Positions 23,301 to 35,300 of a stretch of 64,000 bases of DNA are shown piece by piece. Positions within the stretch are counted from its first letter, which is position 1, and each line of letters begins with the position of its first letter. Source of the stretch: Ischnura elegans (lineage: Eukaryota; Arthropoda; Insecta; Odonata; Coenagrionidae); contig NC_060251.1 in assembly GCF_921293095.1 (NCBI RefSeq), forward strand, positions 58,297,585 through 58,361,584. Direction: 5' to 3'. Under the pieces are notes generated by a model. It was not told where the DNA came from. It did not search any database and saw nothing but the letters and a program-made list of their open reading frames with translations. The position numbers were made by a program, and so were the translations under genes.

Positions 23301-26300
23301 AATTTCAGAATTAGATAGAAAAATGTCATTACCTCTTCCTTCAGCTCCTCTAAATGTCTCTGATTTCTTGATCGCTCTATTTTGAGATTGAGAATTTGCT
23401 GCTCCTTTTCATCCAATTCAACTTCACGTTTCTTGGTCCATGTTGTAATATCATTTTCAAGGTCCTATTTTAATCAATGGAGGAAAAAACATCAGAATGC
23501 ATAAAATGATACAATAGGGTGGTTTCTTATTTCATTTTTACTGCCTAAATCGAAAGATTATTACTCGTGGAGTATGTTTTTCACGCTTTTAGATTTTTAA
23601 ATGACGATATCTTTTTTTTTGCGATTCAATGAAAAGTGAAAATTTTTAAGTGCACAAAAACGCAACGGCTAAGTATGAATTCTGGGAAAAGCCCATGTGA
23701 CGTCATTCTGGTTCCAGCTGCTGCCACGTGAGGCCACCTTGGTGCGAGGCTATGAGCTCTGCTATGATGCACGCTGCCAGCAGGTAGCAGAGTACCCTGC
23801 TAGCTGGTAGCGCTTGACTTAAATAAGGATTATTAATACCTTATCAAACGAAGGAAACTTTCTGACCACAGCCAATTTTAATAGGTGACTATTAAGAGAT
23901 GTTTCCCTGAGATCTGCGCCTCATGCATGCATTGGTAATCTCATACGATGTCAAACTACTGACTACATACTCATATAGCATCTAGGTCTCTGTGACGTCA
24001 CATGGAGAGCATAGGCTCCAATCTGGCCTTTTTCAAATGAGGTTATAATTGACCATTAACAATCGTCTAAACTGGGATTTCTAAAACCAAATAATTTTTA
24101 TATTATGAATAAAGTAATGGTGGGTAACAAATCACAAGCAATGCCTTTCATTTTCTTTGATGAAGGAAACTACTCTATTAGGTGATCAAATTCAAAGCAA
24201 TAGGTACTGAAAACTTGGATATTTATTTTTTTTTCTATTTTACAACATAACTAATGACAAGTCAACCATAGAGCTAAGGAGTAGAAGGAAGAAATTTTAT
24301 GTAAAAAAATCAATTAACTTTGCTGAGATTTAAATGGGATCTCTCAGATTTGCAACCTGTGTGCTATCAATTACAGCAACAAGCTATGACTTTTCAAATG
24401 GAATATCCTTTGACAGCTTATTTAAACAGAGGCTTAGTAAACACAAATCAATCTCCTAAGGCAAAATGCAGAGAGACAACTTCATATATTTTCCACTCTT
24501 CTTCACTCAGAGTTAGTTCTTGAAAATAGTATGAAATGTATTGAAACCAATAGGGTGGTTTCCTATTATTTTTTTTGCCTAAATTGAAAGATAATTACTC
24601 CTGGAGTACGCATTTCACGCTTTCAGATTTTTATATGATGATATCTATTTTTCGCGATTAAACAAAAAATGAAAATTTTCAAGCGTGCGAAAACGCGACG
24701 GGTAAGTATGAATGATGGGAAAACGCCATGTGACGGCGTTCTGGTTCCCGCTGCCGCAAGTGAGGTGACCTTGGGGCGAGGCTTTGAGCGCTTATACGAC
24801 GCAGGATGCTATCAGGTAGCAGAGTACCCTGCTAGCTGGTAGCGCTTGACTTAAATAAGGGTTATTAATACCTTATCAAACGAAGGAAACTTTCTGACCA
24901 CAGCCAGTTTTAATAGGTGATTATTAAGACATGTTTCCCTGAGCTCTGTGCCTCATGCATGCATTGGTAATCTCAGACGATGTAAAACTCCTATCTCATC
25001 CGGTAGAAACTAGGTCCCTGTGACGTCATGTGGAGTGGCATCGCATGGCCGCCAATCTGGCCTTTTTCAAACGAGGTTAAAATTGACCATTGCCATTCGT
25101 TTAAACTGGGATTTCTAAAACCAAATAATTTGTATATTATGAAACCTCTAATGGTGGGTAACGAATAGCAATCAATGCCTTTCGTTTTCTCTGATGAATG
25201 AAACTACCCTATTAAGTTGATGGTTTCAGGCGTTACTTTATGGAAGTTGCTCATGATGAATAAAATTTGTACTTTGTTTTCCCACATGTATTTATTTACA
25301 TGCGACAGCACGACGTCACTGCGTCATCATCTGACATTATCCATTACCCTATTAAATGAAATATAAAAGCATGGAAAACCTTTTTCTATTTCAATTGAGA
25401 TTAATTTCCAAAACATGAACTTCACGGTGGTTGGATATGGTGAAATAGGTACTGAATAATATTGGTTTTGTAGAGTAAATGGTATTATAATTTAACAAAA
25501 TCTGCGCAAAATCGCCAAGGTGTCAGTAATCATCTGTCCCCCCATAATAACCCAGCATTACCCAGATGTTAAGTGAATTACGCTGGGAGCCGCTAGAGAC
25601 TCGGAGGCTGTGTGCAAGGCTTAGATTGCTTGAACAATTGAAAAAAGATATTTTTAGGAGCAACACGAAGAACATCATCTTAGAGCCCTCACACTTTTCA
25701 TGAACCTCAAGAATTATGACCTAAATGAGATGAATATAAACTTACAGCAATCATTTTCTCCAATGCAGTGGAATACTGTGCATGAGTATACATCTCAGTG
25801 GTTAGAGATTTCTGTAGAAAATCACTCCTCCGTTGGGCATCACCTTCTATGGAGCCTAAAAATTTTTTGTTCAAATCCTGTCGGGCATGTTCCCATTTTG
25901 CCATGACAGATGCACACAATCTCTCCATCATCAGCAGATCATGTACTTGATTCTAAAATAGAAAGGGTTGATTCAATTTCTTTCACCAATTTTCATATGA
26001 ACCGCCAGAATACAAACACAGTAAGTACCTATTTATTCATTTATTTTCTCTACCCTAAAAACAGCACATTTAAACCTTTCGTGCCGGACATTGGGTGGAA
26101 CCGATGGGCATTTTCATATGCAGACACCCGATGTGGGATATAGCAGTCGAGGATTTTTCAATGCAAACAACCGGACGTAAGCCCTGGCCTACGCAAGGGA
26201 AGGGAAGAAACCACTGAGGGAGCAATTGTCTGATGCATTCAGGCCAGGCCTGAGACCCAGCTTAGCGAGTCCTTAAGGCCACTCCTCTGCAATTAAGCCT

Positions 26301-29300
26301 GACCTTCCCACTCATTTATGATCATCCTCACCGCAGGAATTCGTTGTGAAGTGGTTACGTTGTCAATAGTTTTTCAATGATATATTTTGTTGCATACAAC
26401 AATTTTTTTACACTTTGAAACGAATTCTTTGTTTTGATCAGTGGGTAAGCAATTATGAAACAAAATTTTATTGTGAAAAATAACTAATTGCCTTAATTCC
26501 TTTTATTTACTAACTTTACTGTTATTTATGCTAGAAATCCGTTTAAAATTCCACAATGCTTAAAAATATGTAAGTATTTTTTTGGAAGAGTTAATTATTG
26601 AAAATCAAATGAAATATTTGGTCGAAAAACACTGGCAACGCAATAAGTTAACCGTGAATTCCTGCTAAGATAGGGTTATTGGGCTCGCATATGGGACAGG
26701 TGCCCCATTGAGTTGGGTCCCAAATCTGAGGGACGAAAATACCAGGTTAACTCCACCCCAAAAAAGAGCTCTGTACAGGAGGTTTAAAATATTCTCATAA
26801 TACTCGTAGCACTGAAAACGTTTTCCAATTGTAGGCACTGGCAGGAAAGGCCTTTACAGCAGGGGTAATTCTCATAAAATAAAAAAAAATCTTGTATGAG
26901 GCGATTCAAAGTGAAGCTGTGTTGTTTTTTGGATAATATGTAGTCGTCTGCATTGGTGTTAGTAAATGGTTAATGCTGCTGATAAAAAAACACTTTATCT
27001 ATTGGCATTGTAAATGTAGCTCTGGACGCAACCAGTGGCATGCCGAGCGGTGCCATAGAAAACAACAGTTGCACTCATCTGTGTATGTACTTAGGAAGAC
27101 GAAGAGCTCAGTTTGGTATACTATTAATAAATTAGCTGAAAATTGTATTACTGCCATTTGCTGTTATTATGTCACAAATTGCAGCACCTTGAAACAGTGG
27201 GCCTTCTGATCTCCCATCAAAATAGGCCCTGGGCCACCCACATCCTAAATTCGGCCCTGGCATGGGTATTAAACCCTTTGGAGACGGTGGGGTTCTTGCC
27301 TTAGCATGACTGCTGGACTGAGCCCCAAGAGAATTTTCCGTTCCCTCTATTCGGAGCATTTTTGCAGGACATTCGTTACGAAGGGTCTCCCTGATAATCA
27401 CACACTCCCAGCGCCAACCTTTCTTGACCCTTCATAGCGGGGACTCCGCATTATCTCGGACTCCGAGAGTAGTTGGTCTCCCTCCTTTCCAGGTTTATAA
27501 CCCTACCAGCAGCATTGGTTCGTGGTCAATCATGCTTTGTTTATATGGATTAGCTATATGGATAATTGTTGCATGTAAATTGCAGACTTTGAATTTTAAA
27601 AACACTTTTTTATTCTGAGAATTGTCAAATTTTGAATGAAGGTCTACCCTCAATATTAATGCATTTAATGCATCAACAATTTCCATGTTGATTTTTATAC
27701 TGAACTCGAGATATAAGTTAATATTTATCATAGATTTTTGTTTAAAAATTGTAAACGCTGCTTAAACAGCAAAGAATTCAATTATTAGTTTACATTTTTT
27801 GAGAAAGGAACCAATATATATTTCAAAAACTTACTGAATGAAAAATTGAATGACTGTGGTCCCTTACCACAAAGAGGGGTAATACAAGAGGAGGGATTCA
27901 GGTATACCTGGTTTCGAGGGTACGGCCTAAGTCCCGCTTTGTTGGGTCCCGAAACTAAGACTTCACGAACCCATGACCGTCATAAAAGGGAGGGAGCAAG
28001 GAAACACATACCTTAAATTTTCGGCATTCGTTCGCCTGCGTAGGAAAATCTCTGACGAAAATTTGCGGCTTTCGTCTCCGGGATCAAGAAACATCCAGCC
28101 GCATATTTTTGTCATTAGTAGCGAAAGGGTTCACGAACAACAATGCAGCAATCATCAACAGCCATGCCCTAGATAGAGGGAATCTACCCAGGCGACCAAG
28201 CCTGGACAATAAATTTATACACTCACATGCCCTGTATATGTAGGCAGGACGAGAACCGGTGACTTTTGGTTTGGCAGGCAAGGACTTTACCCAACCACCA
28301 CTGAGACCAGCCGATTCACTCATGTCATCCCATTCAATCTTGCTTTCTTTAGTCATATTAATGCATCAATTTACCTTGATGCCCACTTATTTGCTCTTAT
28401 ACATTACATATATAGCTGTTACTTCTGTTTTATCTTCTGGATTACTTTAAACTTTGAAAGTATACACATAAGTACCCTGTAAACCATAATGGTTGCCACA
28501 ACGTTGCAGCAACGTCTCACGGCAACCAACTGGGAGTTCCATGCAACGTTGTGACAACGTCTTATTTACTGCCAAACGTCCTCCGTACTACGTTTTCACA
28601 ACGTCTTCACAACATCTTTGCAACGTGACACGTAACATGATTGCAACCTGCCTGCAACCTTCTGTAAACCATATAGGTTGCCACAACGTTGCAGCTACGT
28701 CTCACGTCAACCAATTTACTGCCAAAATTTAATCCTTACTACATTTTCACAAATCTTCGCCACCAGAAGCGTAACGTGATGCAACCTTTAATAAATAATA
28801 CTTTAAATTGTGTTGTTTCAAAGGAATTTTTTTTATTATTCCTTATTTACAATTTGTTTTCCTTTCCTCCACCCTCTGATGCCTTGACTCAGCGTGCCTG
28901 AACCAGTCAATTGCCTTCTCCTTTATGTGCTTATGGCCATATTCCTTTAATGTGGGCTTGCAACGGAAAGCATCTGAAATTAAATTTTAGTAAGGATTTT
29001 AGACACAAGTAGTTTTATTGAACAGTTCCCATTTTGAAATAATTTTATAAGCACAACATACCAATAATACAGGCACACGTTCTGGTGGCACAGAACTGGA
29101 TTTTTTTAGTGTTCATTTTGGAATGGCCGAAAAATGAAAATCTCCGACCAAGGTTATTGGTAAATAGGTGGTATAACATGCCGAAAACACCCTCAGTAAT
29201 GTTATTCCGACCTCGTCTGCATAACTCTACAGTCTGAAAAATCAGAGGAATTTTTACAACACAAAAAAACTCACAAATAGCTACTTATAAAAGCCCATCA

Positions 29301-32300
29301 AACAAATGACACTCAAAAGTTTTATTTTACCAGAGCTGCGTGGAATGGCTTTTTGAGGAGTTCCACCTCCAGGGCATCAAATTCTTCCATTGTATCCATG
29401 GGGAATTTCCAGGTCAATAATAAGTCGTTGTCACTTTCATCTGGCATCTGGCAGTTCGACTTAGCTCTTTTCAAAGCCCGAATTTCCTTTAAAATTTCCA
29501 GCTGCGTCTTCTCAATTCTCTTTAAATACTGAAGAAGGTCTTCAGAAATAACTATGGGACCAGAAGAAGTTCACATTACTAAAAAATATGTATAATGTAC
29601 TTTTCATCTTATTATAAAGGTGAGAAGTAAATTGACTATAATATAATTAAGACAGTAGTTTTTATAGGGCCATTTTTAAATAAATGCACATAACCAATAA
29701 GATGTGATGGTCAGCTGATGAAATCAGCAGGATTAGTATTGCACTTGCCACCTAGGCCAGAGCCCACAAATTTGGACTTTCTATGAGGCAAAAGTTGGCA
29801 AATTACTTCATATGAAATGACAAACAAGGGTTTGAGACACGAGCTTGGCTGCATATACTTAGTCATTTTCTTGAGCGATTCTATTATCATTACTGTCATT
29901 ACATGAGATCTTGAAATGACCTCGATAATAGGGTGGTTTCCTATTATTTTTTTATTGCCTTAATCGAAAGATTATTACTCCTGGAGTACGTATTTCGCGC
30001 TTTTAGATTTTTAAATGACAACATCTATTTTTCGCGATTAAATGAAAAGTGAAAATTTTCAAGCGCGCGAAAACGCGACGCTTAAGTATGAATGTCGGGA
30101 AATATCTCCGTACGTCGTATTTCTGGTTCCCCCTCCCGCCCGGTGAGATGACCTTGAGGCGAGGCTTAGCTCTGATACGTCGCAGGATGCTAGCGGATAG
30201 CTGAGTACCTTGCTGAACGGTAGCGCTTGGCTTAAAAAAGGTTTATTAATACCTTATCAAACGAAGAAAACTTTCCGACATTAGCCAGTTTTAATAGGTG
30301 ATTATTAAGACATGTTTCCCTGAGCTCTGTGCCTCATGCTTGCATTGGTAACCTCAGACGATGCATAACTCCTATCCTCTCGTGTAGAAACTAGGTCCCT
30401 GTGACGTCATGCGGAGTGGAATCGCATGGGCGCCAATCTGGCCTTTTTCAAATGAGGATAAAATTTGACCCTTGCCATTCGTCTAAACCGGTATTTCAAA
30501 AACCAAATAATTTGTGTATTATGAATACACTAATGGTGGGTAACGAATCGCAATCAATGCCTTTCGTTTTCTTTGATGAAGGAAACTACCCTATTAAGGC
30601 GTAAGCAGTTAATTTTCCCACAAAATCCACCTGATAAATTTAAGGCTGGAGAGTGGTTTCTTTACTTTAGAGAAATAAAAGTTTAGTCCAAATGTTAATG
30701 AAATAAGCAAGCACAACAATAATTGAATGTCATTCAAAGAAAACAGAAATTATCTCATGATATTTTTTAGAACAGCCAATCTTGAAAATCATAGGAATGG
30801 TAATAAAAATAATCGAATGCTAGGGTTGTATTGAAAGGGAGAGTACTAACTTTGAATACAACCCAAGAGACTAGAGAGCATAATTCAATTCTGGGCGCTG
30901 GACAGCACAAAATAACAAAAGTAATGTCCTTGCAAGAATTTCAACAAAATGCAAGGATGGATTGCTGATAGCTCTCAAGGAAAATACCTAAGCTACTGAC
31001 ATATGTTGGTCTCATTGAAGTATTTAATTAATAGAAATTTGAAAACTTTACTTACAGCTTAGAGCCGAATGAATGTGTGTCTGTCCAAACTTTATGTTCC
31101 CTTTAAGGCCTTCCAATAAATAATATTTTGCAATATCATCTAAGAATGATGCTCTCAACCCACGCCTTGTTGCATCTGGTGGAGTAGAACCCCCAACTCT
31201 TTTCAAAAAATCAATCTGAAATAAAAATTATTATATTAGGGATAATTCATTGAACCAAAGGCTGTACACATCCACTATGACAATTTTACATGAAGAATAC
31301 TGGGTGTCCCATTTATCTTGATCACCCGAAATAACTTTTTGTCCAGATGGAAATTCAAAAATGTGTCAAGCAAATGTTCATTAGCCGTCAGGGGGACATT
31401 AATTAGCATGATTGACTTCCTTGTAGCTTTATTATTTACAAAGATATGAACAGCGGTATGTCTTTTTAAAATGGCACCCTATATTTTTTATTTGGCAGTT
31501 CATTTCCTCTCCTAAAGACTTATTCAAAAATGTAGCACAGTGGACCATTAACATAAACACAGTGTTATGAAAAATGTCTGACTCAATAGCACTTAGTGCA
31601 GGTAGGCGGGTATTGGAACTACTCCACCAGTCATTCATAAAAAATATAGGGTGTCATTTAAAAAAGACATACCACTCTTCAAATCTTTGTAGAAACAAAG
31701 ATACAAGGAAGGCAGTCATGCTGATTAATGTCCCCCTGAGGGCTTATGAACATTTGCTTGACACATTTTTGAACTTCCATCTGAACAAAAAGTTATTTCG
31801 GGTGGTCAAGATAAATGGGATACCCTGCATAATTGGAATCAAGATCAAACAGTCTGCTTGCTTAGAAGAAAACAATATTAGGGAGCCAACGCATCTCAAA
31901 GTCTTTGATCACTCTATTGAAAAGTGCTTCAAGCAAACATAAAGGAAGATGAATCGAAACCATTTCCTATACTGGGCTGGGTATTAATAATATTACCACA
32001 GATAAACTGATATTCACTTTATCATTATGGCCCAATGTTTTTATCCCTGAGTAATGTGCACAAATAGACTTGCCTCCAACAAATCAAATCCCATTACTTA
32101 TCCCCTCTTTAACAAAATCACAGTGACATCTTTAACTACAAAAAATTATCAAAAATGAGACACAAAATTGAAATGTTTTCTTTTAATAGCAATTACCTGA
32201 TTGGAACTTTGATCCAAAACTTTTTACATCATCATGAAGATGTTTTTGACATGAAGCTACACTTAAACCCACTACACCTAAATGAAAATTAAACACTATA

Positions 32301-35300
32301 AAAAATGTAAATAACTTTAAATGAATGCGATGGTGGTTGGCGTAACATGGTGAAACTCCTTCATGATGCACAAAGGTTAAGAAAACACTTAGCTGTTTCA
32401 CAAAATAAAATATATTGCGAACGGTTTCGATACAGCGTATCATCATCTGGCCTGATGATGATACGCTGTATCGAAACCGGTCGCAATATATTTTATTTTG
32501 TGAAACAGCTAAGTGTTTTCTTAACCTTTGTGAACTTTAAATGACTCAATAAATAGTAAAGCCGAGAAGTTTTTCTTCATAATCCTCCCACACTACGGTG
32601 ATGCAATGCGTCAAGCATTAAAATAAATTTAAGTTTATGCATATGCAATGTTTTTCAATCCACAGAAGATGGATTGACTGAGCTGTCTCAGGAAGTGTGA
32701 GAAGGTTGAAAATATTAAGAATATGCTTCATTTAAAATAAAAATGTTGCAATAAGCAACACTTCTACTTACCCAGATTCTGATGAAGGAAGCAAAAGTAG
32801 AACTTCAGCGGTTGATAAACTTTTGTTGGAGAAGTTTCGCAAACATAACACTACAAAATTACGTAGTAACAGTAGATGATTGCCTAGGTGCTGGTGAAAC
32901 AAGTAAAAGAAGAACTTAAGAGGCTGATATGCTTCGGCAGGATCAATTCCGCTCACGAAGAACACAACACAGTTCACGTAACATTATTAATGTGCACATG
33001 AATACGACAACGGCCATGGCCGTTGTGGCCGTTGGATTCGGTTGGATTTGAAAGTGGTAATGCGCATGTGCGTATTTGTTTTGTTTTTCTCTCGATGGAA
33101 ATCGACTATTGGTGGAATCGACCATCGATGGTATCCACAATCGATAGCTCGACATCGCGGGCGGGAGTCTAAATCTTGGTATCCGAAAAATTAAGTTTCG
33201 CCTTATGACTTGAGGAATAAATCCCACTGGGAAATATATCTTTTTTGTATCATCGCCTTAGTAGATTAAAAAGCACGAGTGAAATCACATTTCGAAGAAC
33301 ATTCTTCTTTATGAAACGAAGAAAACTTATCATGGTAGGATTTTTTTTACATCTTAAGGGAATTGATTGATTTTTTAATTAATCTGCATTTCGTAGCACC
33401 CCAGGTGGACGGCGTTCTTGGGTGTTCCGAAAAGAAATGATGAAACACACTGTAACAACTGTGACTCAGTTATTACATACACAACAGCCTACTGTCAAAA
33501 TATATACCGCGAATATCCCACAATGGTTCGCAATGTCTCTGGGACGAAATATGAATATAAGGGATCAAAATAGGATATTCCAGGAATATCCTCTGCTGTG
33601 TGGGTACCTATTCTTTTAGCTCAATATTTTCATATTTTAATGAATGAGGGAAAATTGTTGTAAGGACGTTGCAAAGCAACCTGTCTGCAACGTTGCAAAG
33701 AGACCTCAACAGCCCTGCAACCTCTGCAACCTCGTGCAACCTGACTGCAACGTTGCTGCAACTCATTGTGTTTACAGGGTATTCAAGACTTTACTACTGT
33801 TTTAAACTCCTTTTATTAACAACGGAACTCAAGACACCATTACACAGGTTAACACTCAACCTGACTCAACAGCTCTGACCGCCTTCCAGTCAGGGGTACC
33901 AACCTTACATTGATGTCAGTTACCAATCTATAACAACTTCTCCTCGGGTTGAATTTAATTGTTCTCCTTTCTATGCAATGTATTCAAATTTATCTTACAC
34001 AAAGGGTTTTTTTTTACCCATTTGATACATATTTTATATCATACAAGAGGCTATTGATAATCCACAAAGACAAAAAGAGGCCTCTCAAGTTTGCAGACTC
34101 TTTCTTCCCTTTCTGTTCTCATCATAAGAAAAAGCTGAGAAATGTATTATAACTTACTAATCATAAACTATTTTCAATTTTAAGACTTATTGTAATTTAA
34201 GGTAAGGAAAAGAAAATCTACTTGTAATGCTTTGATAAACTGTAGTTAATCTTAATTATCTATCTATACATGGTAACGGATACAGAAAAAACTTAAGGGG
34301 AGCGGTACAAAAGATATCTTTAGCTACCTATACGTTTATCGTAATGAAAAATAATCACGTTACAAGCAAAGTTTAAGAAAGTTTTATTTAAAATGACCAT
34401 ACACATAAACAAGAAAATGCTGTCTTATGATATAAAAGCATTAAAATTGTGGTTCTGCAATGGTTGGCAATATGGACGGACCTGCAAGGGAGGGGCATGT
34501 GCCCCCTTTACGTATCCGCCACTGTCTGTATGTATAAAGGAGGATGTCTGTTTGTTTGCCCGCTATGCATTTCCATATGGCAGCATGGATTGAAACCAAA
34601 ATTAGTATGTAAGTGGACCTCATGCTCCCAAAGCTCAAAGTGTTACTTTTGGTTGTGTCCAACATGTCCTTTTTGTCTTTTTTCATTACCGTTTGTTAAG
34701 TCACGTCACACAACTTCTGTGGTTGGATATCTTGCAGGGTAGGCACACTTCTTCACTCTCTCAAAGGGAAAACATAATTCAAATAATACAACTCTTATCT
34801 ATTAATCCTCTCGGTGCAAACCTTTTTGCTGGGGTATAAGTTCACAAGATGTTTTTGGTTTACACACCTATGGGTGCACATAGTAATCAATGTTTCAATG
34901 ATGTGGAGTGGGATATAAGCTGACGGTGTCCATTATGTATATGGAAATAGTTTTTTCAATTGTTTGCTGTTCAGTGCGCCAAAAAATCGTGTATCATGGC
35001 CATAAATTCCAAGCTCCAAGTTTCCCACTCCTCTGGGTACTATCTTTCCCTAGCAATTCCAGATGGCCTGCTAGTAAACTGTATAATTATAGAACAAAAC
35101 CATTGGGCACATCCATGGGTAGAGAGAACTCAAAGCACTACCAAAACAGTTGTGGAATTTCCCCCAAATGCACCCCCTACAGCTCAGTGTGAGCACTCAA
35201 TATCTTGGAGCGTTCTCTTGGACTGCTAGTAGCATAGTGACCTGCTCCCATACTGAGAAAGATCTCAGAGGGCTAACTCCCCCTTAATGGACCTAATTTC

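Larger units (their letters stand above)
28475..33779 (-). mobile_element. 5.3 kb TA-flanked DNA transposon carrying a DUF4806-like gene
   Basis: The left end is CCCTGTAAACCATAATGG and the right end, reverse-complemented, CCCTGTAAACACAATGAG; both lie next to TA (28473-28474 and 33780-33781). Each end is followed by arrays of the word TTGCAACGTT or GCAACCT: on the left at 28492-28700, including a local duplication of the first 90 bases, and on the right at 33660-33765. Such subterminal arrays are typical transposase-binding regions. Inside is a four-exon minus-strand gene with DUF4806-like domains (28843-31215) and a possible first exon and promoter near 33.0-33.2 kb. Later insertions sit in it: a family A copy, a 528 bp foldback and a hammerhead-like inverted pair. 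The unit lies in the 11.1 kb DRC9 intron on the same strand. Superfamily unknown. Confidence 0.7.

Noticed and set aside
31574-31942. 122-codon plus-strand frame
   Set aside because: It lies across the arm of the foldback element and the other arm has a matching frame in reverse; no protein family seen.
28473-33781. Reading the CCCTGTAAAC ends as two unrelated solo fragments
   Set aside because: They are inverted, both next to TA, and both followed by the same class of subterminal words, which fits one element better.
34908-35229. Overlapping plus-strand frames of about 90 codons
   Set aside because: No family resemblance; probably part of old repeat sequence.
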